Positions 15,291 to 24,866 of a stretch of 33,690 bases of DNA are shown here, piece by piece. The notes beneath the pieces are model-generated. The model saw only the letters and a list, made by a program, of their open reading frames with translations, had not been told where the DNA came from and made no database searches. The translations under genes were made by a program, and so were the position numbers. Origin of the DNA: Planctomycetota bacterium (lineage in GTDB: Bacteria; Planctomycetota; Phycisphaerae; FEN-1346; JAACEH01); contig JAFGPY010000053.1 in the NCBI GenBank assembly GCA_016935955.1, forward strand, positions 1 to 33,690, given 5' to 3'. Numbering within the stretch: position 1 is the stretch's first letter; each line of letters begins with the position of its first letter.

Positions 15291-17603
15291 ATGAGAATAA
15301 CGGCGGCACGGTTTGCGGCGGTGTGGGTGGCGGCGGTTTGTCTTGCATGGGCTTCGCCGGCGCGGGGCGATTTTACGGGCCAACAGATCGACGAGAATAT
15401 CCAGAAGCTGGCCGACTACTTCCTGAGTCAGCAGCAGGCGGACGGCACATTCTCTCGGCCGCAGAACCAGCAAGGCCAGGACGTGTTCGTCATGGCGGGC
15501 GGCAAGGAGGCGGCGGCTCTGCTGGGTCTGGGCTTCGCCGGCGTAACGGCCGACGACGACCGCGTGCAGCGAGGTCTGGACGCCCTGATGTACTTGAAGC
15601 CTGACACAACCGAGGTCCTGGCCACGCGCGTCGCGGCCCTGCTGCTGCACCTGAACGGCATGAAGCCGGCCCAGCGCAAACGGGCCGAGACCTGTCTGGC
15701 CGAGGACATCAAGACGCTGGTGACCGCCCAGGACGACACCGGCAAATGGGGCTATCGTCCGACACCGACGCGGAGCTGGAACGTGCTGACGACGTGCCTG
15801 GCGGCGCGGTCGCTGTACGAGGCCCAGCGGTCGGGGATCCGCCTGAAGAGCGGCCCGTTCGAAGCCGTCATGAAGACGCTCATGGAGAACCAGTCGGGCA
15901 ACGGCGGCTGGGTCGGTGGTTACGCAACGATGATGTTCAGCAGTGGCCGGGACCGGGTTGGCGGCGCGGAGACGGCGTCGGCCATGGCGTCGCTGCTGGA
16001 GCTGCGGCAGGCGGCGGCCATGGACGCGGGGTGCCCGTGCACGCGAGGCAAGTCCAAGGACGGCTGGGGAGGCATCGACGAGAGCGCCGAGCGGGCCTAC
16101 AACTGGCTGGCCGAAAACTTCAAGCCCGGCGAGAACATCGGTCACGAGCCGACGACGTTTTTCCGTCGCTACTGGCTCTACTGCTGCGGCCGCGCGATGA
16201 TGGCCGGCGGCTACAAGTACCTCGGGCCTCACGACTGGTACAGACAGGGCGTCGCCGAACTAATGAGCCGCGGCATCCCCGGCCGCGACGAGAACGAATG
16301 GCTGCTGATGGTCGAGACGGCCTACCGCATCGGATTCCTGAAGATGTGCCGCGAACCCGTGCTCGTCAACAAACTGAAGTTCCACGGCCAGTGGAATCAG
16401 CATCCGCACGACGCCCTGAGCCTGGCACGGCTCGTTTCGGAGCTTCGCAAGCGGCCGCACCGATGCCAGGTGCTCGAACCGAAGCACGATCTGATCGACT
16501 TCCAGGAAGCACCGCTGATGATGATAAGCAGCGAGGACGATGTCATCCTCAGCGCCCAGGAGAAGCAATTGCTCCGTCGCTACACGGACACCGGGGGCAC
16601 GATTTTGTGCGAGGCCACATGCGGCAACATGAAGGCCATGCGGTCGTTCGAACGGCTGATCGAAGACGTGTGGCCCGAGTGGAAGCTCAACACGATCGAT
16701 AAAGAGGATGCGTTCTGGACGGCCGACGCCGAACTGACGGGCCGCCTGCCGGTGCTGCGTTCGCTGAACGACGGCGTCCGCACGTTCCTGTTCTTTTCGC
16801 CGCGCGACCTGACATGCAGCTGGGCGGTTCCGACCGACAAGAAGAACCTGCCGGATCTGCAGGTGGGCCAGAACCTGGTGGCCGTGGCCACGGACATGGC
16901 CCGGTTGCCGGGTCGCTACGACGAGCCGGAGCCCAGCGTGGACGCCAAGTACCCCGGTCAGCAATTAAAACGCGGTTCGCGCGAGTCGGTCAAGCTGGCT
17001 CGGATCAAGCACAAGGGCTGCTGGGACGCCGGCAGGAATTACGGGCTGTGGTCCACCCTCTCGGTCGATCTGGCGACCCGCGTCGCCATGACCATCAAGG
17101 AGACCGAGCCGCTGGAAGTCGGCGGCACCGTGCCCGAGGGCCTGGGCTTCGCTTACCTGGCCGGCCGTGGGGACCTCAACCTGGGCGAAGGCGGCGCTGA
17201 GTGGCTCAAGAAGTATCTGGCCGACGGCGGCTTCCTGCTGGCCGAGGCCACGTGCGGCGACAAGGCTTTTGACGAGAAGCTGCGAGCCCTGCTGGCCGAG
17301 GCCGGCCTGACGCTCAAGCCGCTGGAAGCCGAATCGCCGTTGCTCTCGGGCGACCTGTTCGGGGCCAAGGGCTACGCCATGGCCAAGGTCGGCTACACGC
17401 GAACCCTCCGCCAGGAACGGGAGGGCAAGGACGACATCGTCATGTTCAGGATTGAGAGAGAAGGACGGCTTGTGGGTCTCTACAGCCCCGTGGACGTGAT
17501 GTACTCGCAGGCGGGCTACCGGGCCTTCGGCAACCGCGGCTATGCGGCCGCCGACGCCCGGGCCCTGGCCACGAACATCGCCCTGCTGATGAGCGTGAAG
17601 TGA
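15291..17603 (+). CDS. P4: secreted alpha-toroid protein with two DUF4159 domains
   Basis: 770 residues. The start was placed at the ATG beginning Met-Arg-Ile-Thr because the signal peptide (about 1-26, ending Ala-Arg-Gly) follows directly; the frame is open to a TTG at 15249 but that would put 14 residues before it. Toroid motifs 'QQADGTFSRP' and 'QDDTGKWGYR' are present and a third is weak ('QSGNGGWVGG'). Both SNTQ and SYGxMT are lost ('VLTTCLAARSLYEA', 'GGAETASAMASL'), the most eroded toroid signature of the nine. GCPCTRGK is near 248. The first DUF4159 at about 360-545 has 'CEATCGN' and 'DLTCSW'; the second at about 570-770 has 'GGFLLAEATCGD'. It is the sister of P3. It is the only member without Gln near the predicted cleavage point. 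Confidence 0.85.
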   Translation: MRITAARFAAVWVAAVCLAWASPARGDFTGQQIDENIQKLADYFLSQQQADGTFSRPQNQQGQDVFVMAGGKEAAALLGLGFAGVTADDDRVQRGLDALMYLKPDTTEVLATRVAALLLHLNGMKPAQRKRAETCLAEDIKTLVTAQDDTGKWGYRPTPTRSWNVLTTCLAARSLYEAQRSGIRLKSGPFEAVMKTLMENQSGNGGWVGGYATMMFSSGRDRVGGAETASAMASLLELRQAAAMDAGCPCTRGKSKDGWGGIDESAERAYNWLAENFKPGENIGHEPTTFFRRYWLYCCGRAMMAGGYKYLGPHDWYRQGVAELMSRGIPGRDENEWLLMVETAYRIGFLKMCREPVLVNKLKFHGQWNQHPHDALSLARLVSELRKRPHRCQVLEPKHDLIDFQEAPLMMISSEDDVILSAQEKQLLRRYTDTGGTILCEATCGNMKAMRSFERLIEDVWPEWKLNTIDKEDAFWTADAELTGRLPVLRSLNDGVRTFLFFSPRDLTCSWAVPTDKKNLPDLQVGQNLVAVATDMARLPGRYDEPEPSVDAKYPGQQLKRGSRESVKLARIKHKGCWDAGRNYGLWSTLSVDLATRVAMTIKETEPLEVGGTVPEGLGFAYLAGRGDLNLGEGGAEWLKKYLADGGFLLAEATCGDKAFDEKLRALLAEAGLTLKPLEAESPLLSGDLFGAKGYAMAKVGYTRTLRQEREGKDDIVMFRIEREGRLVGLYSPVDVMYSQAGYRAFGNRGYAAADARALATNIALLMSVK

Positions 17604-17786
17604 TGTAACGAGTGTTCAGTAGCATTCTCCTTGCCGCCGTGCTATACTACCCGCCCGACAAAAGCGCGGAACTTCTCCATCCACAGGTGTTTAAGGTGGT
17701 GAAGGGGTGCCTCGACGGGACCCCCCGCCACAGAAGTCTCCTCGCCCGTGACGTGTCGGCCCACCATGAGAAAGGAGCGTCGTCCG

Positions 17787-20054
17787 ATGAACCCCCTGAG
17801 ACTCCCTCGCATAATCGCCGCCGGATTTCTTGCGACCGCCGCCATAGCCGCTTCCGCACTGGCCCAACCCACATTCACCGAGGAGCAGGTCGACCAGGCC
17901 ATCGAGCGCGGCGTGCAGCACTTGCTCACCGCCCAACAGGCCAACGGCGGCTGGGGCGATTACAAATCGGGCAACGAGTTGTTCACGCATGGCTACGACG
18001 TCTGCGGCCTGATGGGCCTGGCTTACGGTGAGTTGAGCGTCAGCGACGACCGGCTGCAGAAGGCCCTGAAGCTGGTCCTGGAGGCCGAAATCGACCGCAA
18101 CTATGTTTACGCGGTGCGGGCCATTGCCCTGTCGCGGCTCTACCCGCGTCTGCGCCGCGAACAGCGCGAGGCGGTCATGAAGCGTCTGGAAAAAGACGTC
18201 GAGTGGCTGATCAACGCCCAGAGCAAGGAGCGCGGTTGCTGGAACTACGAGGGCACCGGCTCGATCTGGGGCGAGTCGAGCAACACGCAGATGGCGTTGC
18301 TGGGTCTCTGTGAGGCGTCGAACGTGGTCCGCGAGTTCCCGATGGACGTCTGGAAACGGGCCTTGGACTTCTACTTGAAGACCCAGCGCCCGGACGACGG
18401 TTGGAACTACGCCCATCCGAGCAGCATCGAGACCATGGAAAGCTACGGCTCGATGACGGCCGCGGGCGTGGCCAGCCTGTTCATCATCCGCGACATGCTC
18501 TATCGCGGCTCGGGCTGCCCGTGCAAGAGCGGCCGCTCGCCGCGCGAAGGGCTGGAAGTCGATAAGGCGATCGAGCGCGGCATCGGCTGGCTGAAGACGA
18601 ACTTCGTCATCGACAAGAACCCCGGCCGCGGGGCGTGGTACATGTACTGGCCGTTCTCGTGTGAGCGCGTCGGGCTGGCCTCGGGCATCAAGTACTTCGG
18701 CCCGCACGACTGGTACCGGGAGATGACGGCCCACATTCTGTCGAAGCAGGGAGCCGACGGCGGCTGGGGCCACATCTCCGACACGGCCCTGGCGATCGCC
18801 TTCCTGGCCAAGGGTCGGGCGCCGATCCTGGCCAACAAGCTGCAGTTCAACGGGTCGTGGAACATGCACCCACGCGACCTGGCCAACCTCTGCAAGTACG
18901 TCGGCAACGTCAAGGAACAGACCATCCAGTGGCAGGTCATCAACCTGGAGATTCCGGTCCACGAGATGCATGACGCACCGATCCTCTACATCTCGGCTGA
19001 GTCGGCCATGGAGATCACCGACGACGAGAAAGCCAAGCTCCGCCAGTTCACCGACTCCGGCGGCACGATCCTCTTCGAGGCCAGTTGCGCCAACCGCGAG
19101 GCCATCAACTGGTGGACGCTGGTCTGCGGCGAGTTGTGGCCGGAGTGGGAACTGAAGGTCGTCGAACGTGAACACCCGCTGTGGGAGGCCGATCAGCCGA
19201 TCAAAGGCCGCCAGCCGGCGCTGATGGGCCTGAACGACGGCATACGCACCTTCATGTTCTTCAGCAAGGTGGACATCTCCTGTTCCTGGAACACCGAGGC
19301 CATTACGCGGAACAAGGTGCTGTTCGACCTGGGCAGCAACCTCTACATGTACGCGACCGACAAGGCCAAGTTGCGTTCGCGGCTGGCGGCCCGCACGAGC
19401 GCCAAGTATGCCTCCCAGACGCCGGCCAAGGGCGGCAAGGACACCGTAACCGTGGCCCGCATGAAACACGGCGGCGACTGGTACCTGGGCCGCAACTACG
19501 TGCCGTGGCAGACCCTGGCGGCCGAGCTGAAGGAGCGGCCGGGCCTGACGCTCAACGAGCGTGAGCCCGTGGCCGCCGGCGACGATCTGGCGGGCGTGGA
19601 CCTGCTGTACCTGTGCGGCCGCAAGGGCTGCGACCTGGGCAGCGGCGGCGCATGGCTTAAGCAATACCTCTCGGGCGGCGGCTTCCTGTTCGCCGAAGCG
19701 GTGCTCGGCGATGCTCTGGGCGATGCGGCCATCCGCACGGCCCTGCAGGGCGCGGGCCTGACACTCAAGGCCCTGCCGATCGACGCGGGCCTCATCAGCG
19801 GACAGCTCGGACAGGCCACCGGGTACAACGCGAGCAAGGTCGAGTTCTCGTTCCACCTGCGCGGCGAGCGGATCGGCAAAGGTTCGCCCGACCTGCTGGG
19901 CATCTACGACGGCGACAAGATGGTGGGCGTCTACAGCCCGTTTGACATCATGTACTCGCAGACCGGAGCCAAGGCCTTCGGCAATCGCGGGTACGAAGCC
20001 GCGGACGCCCGGGCATTGGCCGCAAACGTCGTGCTGTTGCGATCGCAACTTTGA
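17787..20054 (+). CDS. P5: secreted alpha-toroid protein with two DUF4159 domains
   Basis: 755 residues. The start at Met-Asn-Pro-Leu was chosen over an ATG 21 bases upstream because AAAGGAG ends nine bases before it and the signal peptide (about 1-27, Ala-Leu-Ala-Gln) follows at once. Repeats are 'QQANGGWGDY', 'QSKERGCWNY', 'QRPDDGWNYA' and 'QGADGGWGHIS'. SNTQ ('SSNTQMALLGLCEA') and 'SYGSMTAAGVASL' are intact, and GCPCKSGR is near 243. 'PHDWYREM' precedes the fourth repeat. The first DUF4159 at about 349-530 has 'EASCAN', 'WPEWEL' and 'DISCSW'; the second at about 556-755 has 'HGGDW' but Leu in place of the conserved Cys. A TATACT sequence at 17643-17648 is a possible -10 without a partner -35. 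P6 follows after 18 bases. Confidence 0.87.
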   Translation: MNPLRLPRIIAAGFLATAAIAASALAQPTFTEEQVDQAIERGVQHLLTAQQANGGWGDYKSGNELFTHGYDVCGLMGLAYGELSVSDDRLQKALKLVLEAEIDRNYVYAVRAIALSRLYPRLRREQREAVMKRLEKDVEWLINAQSKERGCWNYEGTGSIWGESSNTQMALLGLCEASNVVREFPMDVWKRALDFYLKTQRPDDGWNYAHPSSIETMESYGSMTAAGVASLFIIRDMLYRGSGCPCKSGRSPREGLEVDKAIERGIGWLKTNFVIDKNPGRGAWYMYWPFSCERVGLASGIKYFGPHDWYREMTAHILSKQGADGGWGHISDTALAIAFLAKGRAPILANKLQFNGSWNMHPRDLANLCKYVGNVKEQTIQWQVINLEIPVHEMHDAPILYISAESAMEITDDEKAKLRQFTDSGGTILFEASCANREAINWWTLVCGELWPEWELKVVEREHPLWEADQPIKGRQPALMGLNDGIRTFMFFSKVDISCSWNTEAITRNKVLFDLGSNLYMYATDKAKLRSRLAARTSAKYASQTPAKGGKDTVTVARMKHGGDWYLGRNYVPWQTLAAELKERPGLTLNEREPVAAGDDLAGVDLLYLCGRKGCDLGSGGAWLKQYLSGGGFLFAEAVLGDALGDAAIRTALQGAGLTLKALPIDAGLISGQLGQATGYNASKVEFSFHLRGERIGKGSPDLLGIYDGDKMVGVYSPFDIMYSQTGAKAFGNRGYEAADARALAANVVLLRSQL

Positions 20055-20072
20055 GACCGGAGGCCCGATCGA

Positions 20073-22397
20073 ATGCGTAACGTGACCTTGCCGTTGATTG
20101 CTGTGGCCGTTCTGCTGCTCGCGTCGTCGTTGGCCCTGGGCCAGGAGCCCAGCGTGACCGACGCCGACGTGGACCGGGCCATTCAGCGCGGAGTCGACTA
20201 CTTGCTCGGCCTGGCCCAGCCGGACGGCAAGTTTTCGCCCGACGGCAATTTCATGTGGGTCAATTACGCCTACCCCTTTGGCCACGAGGCGATCATCATG
20301 TGCGCCCTGGCCCACGCCGAGGTGAGCCTGAACGACGAGCGGATGCGTAAGGGCTTTGACTTCCTGCTGCGGTGCGAACTGGAACACACCTATACGCGAA
20401 GTTGCCGCGTGATCACCATCGCGAGGCTCTTGCCGAAGCTGAAGCGCGAGGAGCGCGATACGGCCCTCAAGGTCATGAAGGCCGACATGGACTGGCTGCT
20501 TTCGAAACAGATCGCCGACGGCCGCGACGCGGGCATGTGGTCCTACCCGGTCAAACCGAACTACAACGTGGATTTCTCGAACACACAGTTGGCCGTCCTG
20601 GCGATGAACGAGTACGAGATGGCCGGCGGCGAGATCGACGACTCGTACTACGAGAAGTCCCTGAAGCCGTTCCTGGAGCGGCAGAAACCGAGCGGCGGCT
20701 GGAACTACGGCTGGGTGAACCCCGAGCACATCAACGAGCCGGAGCGCAACACGATGACGGCCGTGGGCGTAGCCTCGCTGTTCATCATCCGTGACCGGCT
20801 GTTCAGCCTGGGCTGCCCGTGCAAGGGTGGCAAGAGCGGTCCGCGGCCGAAGAAGATCGACGAGGCCATCGAGCACGGCATCGGGTGGCTGGCGGCCAAT
20901 CCCGGGGCCGAGCGCGGCCAGGGATACAATCGATACTTCCATTACGCCTGTGCGCGGGTCGGGCTTGCCGCAGGGCTGAAGTACTTCGGCACCTACGACT
21001 GGTACCGCCAGGGAGCGGCCCAGGTCATCAGCATGCAGCACGGCGACGGGTCGTGGTCTGACTTCGGCTCCAGCTACCGGACGTGCTTCGCGATCATGTT
21101 CCTGGTCAAGGGCCGCGCGCCGATCCTGGTCAACAAACTGCAATTCAAGGGCGACTGGGACCGCCACCCGCGCGATGCGGCGAACCTGGCCGCTTACGTC
21201 GGGAAAGTTAAGGAACAGAAGATCAACTGGCAGGTGATCAATCTGGACGCCCCCGTGCCCGAGTGGCACGAGGCGCCGATTCTCTACATCTCGGCCGAGA
21301 CGCCCATCGAACTCACCGATGAGCAGAAGCAGAAGCTGCGCCGCTACACCGACACCGGCGGCACGATCCTCTTCGAGGCCAGTTGCGGCAACAAGGCGGT
21401 GTCCACGTGGTGGGTCAAGACATGCGGCGAGATCTGGCCGGAATGGGAACTGAAGAAGATCGACAAGGACCACCTGATGTGGTCGGCGGACCAGAAGCTG
21501 GTCGGCCGGCTGCCGGTGCTTCAGGGCATCAGCGACGGAGTCCGAACGTTTGTCTTCTACAGCCCGAGCGACATCAGCTGCGCCTGGAACACGCAGGCTA
21601 TCGCCAGGAACGAATTGCTGTTCAAGATGGGCATCAACCTCTACGCCTACACGACCGATCACGGCAAGCTGCGTTCGAAGCTGGCCGGCTATGGCGTCGC
21701 GGAGAGCGCGCGGTACGGCGGCGCAACGGTCTCGCCGGGCGGACGCACCAAGCTCCGCATGCGTCTGCTGAAGCACGGCGGCGACTGGTACGTCACCCGC
21801 CATTACGGCGGCCTGGGAATACTGGGCGAGTACCTGGCGGCCCACGGGCAGATTACTTGTGAAAAAGGCGAGCCGATCGAGGCGACCGATGCGGCTCTGG
21901 CGGAGACGGACGTCCTGTGGCTCACCGGACGCAAGGGGCTGAGCCTGGCTGCGGCCCAGCAGGCTGCCCTGAAGACGTGGCTCTCGTCGGGCGGCGGATT
22001 CCTCGTGGTTGACGCCTGCATGGGCGATAAGACATTCGACGCGGCGTGGAAGCAGACGGCCACGGAACTGGGCCTGACGCTCAAGGCCCTGCCGACTGAC
22101 GCGCCCCTGATGACCGGCGGGATGGGCGGCACCGGCGGATACAACCTGACCAAGTGTGAGTTCGATCACGCACTGCGTGCTGAGAGAATTGGTAAGAATG
22201 AGGCTGCACTCCATGGGCTGTACCTGGGCGAGAAGCTGGTCGGCGTCTACAGCGAATTCGATGTGTTGCTGGCGCTGACGGGCGTGAAGGCATACGATCG
22301 CCGAGGCTATGAGGCGGCCGACGCTCGAGCCGTGGCCACCAACATGATTCTGCCTGCCACCCTCCAGGGCGGAGACCGGGCGGCGCCGGCCGACTAG
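20073..22397 (+). CDS. P6: secreted alpha-toroid protein with two DUF4159 domains
   Basis: 774 residues, 18 bases after P5, with GGAGG nine bases before its ATG; cotranscription with P5 is very likely. The signal peptide is at about 1-24 (Leu-Ala-Leu-Gly-Gln). Repeats are 'AQPDGKFSPD', a stretched second repeat with 'GMWSYP', 'QKPSGGWNYG' and 'QHGDGSWSDF'. 'DFSNTQLAVLAMNEY' is kept, while the Ser-Tyr-Gly of the third repeat is 'ERNTMTAVGVASL'. GCPCKGGK is near 249. The first DUF4159 at about 352-535 has 'EASCGN', 'WPEWEL' and 'DISCAW'. The second at about 564-774 has 'HGGDW' and 'VDACMGD', where the aligned position is Met and a Cys sits one residue earlier. It is closest to P5 and P7. Confidence 0.87.
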   Translation: MRNVTLPLIAVAVLLLASSLALGQEPSVTDADVDRAIQRGVDYLLGLAQPDGKFSPDGNFMWVNYAYPFGHEAIIMCALAHAEVSLNDERMRKGFDFLLRCELEHTYTRSCRVITIARLLPKLKREERDTALKVMKADMDWLLSKQIADGRDAGMWSYPVKPNYNVDFSNTQLAVLAMNEYEMAGGEIDDSYYEKSLKPFLERQKPSGGWNYGWVNPEHINEPERNTMTAVGVASLFIIRDRLFSLGCPCKGGKSGPRPKKIDEAIEHGIGWLAANPGAERGQGYNRYFHYACARVGLAAGLKYFGTYDWYRQGAAQVISMQHGDGSWSDFGSSYRTCFAIMFLVKGRAPILVNKLQFKGDWDRHPRDAANLAAYVGKVKEQKINWQVINLDAPVPEWHEAPILYISAETPIELTDEQKQKLRRYTDTGGTILFEASCGNKAVSTWWVKTCGEIWPEWELKKIDKDHLMWSADQKLVGRLPVLQGISDGVRTFVFYSPSDISCAWNTQAIARNELLFKMGINLYAYTTDHGKLRSKLAGYGVAESARYGGATVSPGGRTKLRMRLLKHGGDWYVTRHYGGLGILGEYLAAHGQITCEKGEPIEATDAALAETDVLWLTGRKGLSLAAAQQAALKTWLSSGGGFLVVDACMGDKTFDAAWKQTATELGLTLKALPTDAPLMTGGMGGTGGYNLTKCEFDHALRAERIGKNEAALHGLYLGEKLVGVYSEFDVLLALTGVKAYDRRGYEAADARAVATNMILPATLQGGDRAAPAD

Positions 22398-22485
22398 CAG
22401 CGGCAGGCGAAACAACCAGCACTGAATAGCGGTCATCGCCGACGGTCTAAGAAACCGGAACACGGTGAAAGGGAGACCTCCGATC

Positions 22486-24843
22486 ATGATGCGTCATGTT
22501 GTAACGCTCTTTGTCTGCGCAGCGGCACTGCTGGCGAGCCCCGCGGCATTGCCGGCCCAGAACAAGCCGACGGTCGAGGTGACCGACGAGGCGATCGATC
22601 AGGCCATCGACCGGGCTATCGCCTGGCTGTGGACGCAGCAGGAGCCGGACGGCAAGTGGCCCTACAAGGAGGCGCCTGACGGCAAGGGCGCGATGCGATC
22701 GATCAACGGGTCGCGTTGGCCTCCCGGCGAGCACTGCATGGCCATGATGGCCCTGGAGTACGCCGGCACGCCGCTGAGCGACGAGCGCTTCAAGAAGGGC
22801 CTGAAGGTGCTCCTGGAGTTCGAACTACAGCACAACTACATGATCAGTTGCCGCCTGGTGACACTGGCCCACCTGTATCACCGCTCGGAGAAGGACAAGC
22901 GCGGCGTCATTCGCCAGGTGATGAAGAAGGACGTGGACCTCCTGGTGGCCAACCAGGGCTCGATCGGCGGCTGGCGCTATACGACGCCTCCCATTCCGCC
23001 GCGGGCCATCGACTTCTCGAACACGCAGCTCTGCGTGCTGGCTCTGAGCGAAGCGGCCAAGTGCGGCATCGAGGTGCCGGTGGAATCCATGCTGCGGGCC
23101 CACCAGCGAATCATCGCCGACCAGCGCGACGACGGCGGATGGAACTACGGGTGCTGGACGACGCCCGGCGCGGAGAACGAGCACAGCTACGGCAACATGA
23201 CGGCTGCCTGCGTGGCCAGCCTGTTTCTGACGAACGAGTTCCTGACCGGCGGCCTGGGCTGCCCGTGCAAGAGCAGCAAGAGCAGTCGCGGCAAGGACAT
23301 CGTCGGCGACTCGCTGAAGCGCGGCATGGAGTGGCTGAACCGCGAGTTCCTGCCCGACACCAGCCCCAAAGGTTACCACTACTATTACTGGATCTACCAG
23401 GCCGAGCGTGTGGGCATCGCCACGGGCTACCGCTATTTCGGCACGCACGACTGGTACCGGGAGATCTGCTCCTACCTGTTGCCGAAGCAGGACGGGGCCG
23501 GGGCCTTCGGCACCACGGTCGACACGAGTTTCGCCATTCTGTTTCTCGTCAAGGGCCGCGCGCCGATTCTCTACAACAAGCTGCAGTACGAGGGCGACTG
23601 GGACCTGCACGCCTTCGACATGAAGAACCTGGTCGGCTACATGGGCCTGCTGAAGGAGCAGCAGATCGCCTGGCAGGTCATCCAGTCGTCGACGCCTGTG
23701 GAACTCTGGTACGACGCGCCGGTGCTGTTCATCACCACCGAGACGCAGTTCGAGGTCACCGACGATCTGAAGAAGAAGCTCCGCGCCTTCACAGACGGCG
23801 GCGGGACGCTGCTTCTGGAGGCCTCGTGCGGCAACAGCGCCGCCAAGAGCATCTGGCAGAATCTGGCCAAGGAAGTCTGGCCCGAGTGGGAACTCGAGCG
23901 GATCGACAAGGACCATCCCGTCTGGGAGACCGACTCGAAGCTTCGCAGCCAGCGGCCCAACCTGATGCACATGAGCGACGGCATCCGTTCGATTATCTTC
24001 TACAGCCCGACGGACATCTCCTGCCTATGGCACACCAACGCTGTGACCAAGAACGAAGCGATGTTTCAGTTCGGCATGAACCTGGCCGCCTACGCGAGCG
24101 ACAAGGGCAAGCTTCGCAAGCGGCTCACCGGATCGCGCATCGTGGCCGGCCAAGGCCTTGAGGACCAGACGATCGCCGGCGGCGGCAAGGCCGAGGTTAA
24201 GGTCGGCCAGGTGGCCCACGGCGGCGACTGGTACGTCGGCCGCAACTACGCCTCGTGGCCGCTGCTGACGGAGTTCCTGAAGGAGAAGGCCTCGCTGACC
24301 CTGGCGGTGCAGCCGGAGGTGGACGTTGCCGCCGAGATGAACCTCGGGCAGTTCGACCTGCTGTGGCTGAAGGGTCGCCAGGGGTTGAGCCTCACCGACG
24401 CCGCCAAGGCCAAGCTGAAGAGCTATCTGGCGGGTGGCGGATTTCTCGTCGCCGAGAGTATCATGGGCGACACGCGGTTCACGGAGGCCTTCACGGCAGC
24501 AGCCGGGGAGATGGGCCTGATGCTGAAACCGCTTTCAACCAAGGACGCCCCGGTGACCGGCCAACTTGGCGGCGCCAAGGGATACGACCTGACCGCCAAG
24601 ATCCGCTTCTCGCGGGCTCTGGCCGTGCAGCGGATCGGCAAGAACTACGCCGAGTTGACGGGCCTGTACCTGGGCGACAAACTGGTCGGCGTGCACAGTC
24701 CGTACGACGTGCTGTACAGTCTGACGGGTTGCCGGTCCTACGATCGCCTGGGCTACGAGCCGGACGAAGCCATGGCCGTTGCGGCGAACCTCGTGCTGCT
24801 GCGGTCCGCGGCAAGCGATGCAGGCGGAACACAGACGGAATGA
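22486..24843 (+). CDS. P7: secreted alpha-toroid protein with two DUF4159 domains
   Basis: 785 residues. The start was set at the ATG beginning Met-Met-Arg-His, ten bases after GGGAG; a GTG at 22465 would add seven polar residues before the signal peptide (about 1-25, Leu-Pro-Ala-Gln). Repeats are 'QEPDGKWPYK', 'QGSIGGWRYT', 'QRDDGGWNYG' and 'QDGAGAFGTT'. 'DFSNTQLCVLALSEA' and 'SYGNMTAACVASL' are intact, and GCPCKSSK is near 259. The first DUF4159 at about 363-545 has 'EASCGN', 'WPEWEL' and 'DISCLW'. The second at about 573-785 has 'HGGDW' and 'AESIMGD' (Met for Cys). The stop overlaps a possible ATG for P8 (ATGA at 24840), but a better P8 start lies downstream. Confidence 0.87.
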   Translation: MMRHVVTLFVCAAALLASPAALPAQNKPTVEVTDEAIDQAIDRAIAWLWTQQEPDGKWPYKEAPDGKGAMRSINGSRWPPGEHCMAMMALEYAGTPLSDERFKKGLKVLLEFELQHNYMISCRLVTLAHLYHRSEKDKRGVIRQVMKKDVDLLVANQGSIGGWRYTTPPIPPRAIDFSNTQLCVLALSEAAKCGIEVPVESMLRAHQRIIADQRDDGGWNYGCWTTPGAENEHSYGNMTAACVASLFLTNEFLTGGLGCPCKSSKSSRGKDIVGDSLKRGMEWLNREFLPDTSPKGYHYYYWIYQAERVGIATGYRYFGTHDWYREICSYLLPKQDGAGAFGTTVDTSFAILFLVKGRAPILYNKLQYEGDWDLHAFDMKNLVGYMGLLKEQQIAWQVIQSSTPVELWYDAPVLFITTETQFEVTDDLKKKLRAFTDGGGTLLLEASCGNSAAKSIWQNLAKEVWPEWELERIDKDHPVWETDSKLRSQRPNLMHMSDGIRSIIFYSPTDISCLWHTNAVTKNEAMFQFGMNLAAYASDKGKLRKRLTGSRIVAGQGLEDQTIAGGGKAEVKVGQVAHGGDWYVGRNYASWPLLTEFLKEKASLTLAVQPEVDVAAEMNLGQFDLLWLKGRQGLSLTDAAKAKLKSYLAGGGFLVAESIMGDTRFTEAFTAAAGEMGLMLKPLSTKDAPVTGQLGGAKGYDLTAKIRFSRALAVQRIGKNYAELTGLYLGDKLVGVHSPYDVLYSLTGCRSYDRLGYEPDEAMAVAANLVLLRSAASDAGGTQTE

Positions 24844-24866
24844 CTCTGGAAATGGTGGAGCGTATG

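Noticed and set aside
17691..22487. A very long open frame (about 1,600 codons) on the minus strand across P5 and P6
   Set aside because: It is the mirror of strongly biased GC-rich coding sequence on the plus strand. The translation is low-complexity, Arg/Ala/Gly/Val/His-rich and has no domain pattern, while the plus strand encodes clear conserved proteins.
24255..24866. N-terminal extension of P8 into P7
   Set aside because: The extra 200 residues are an out-of-frame reading of P7 and lie before an obvious signal peptide.
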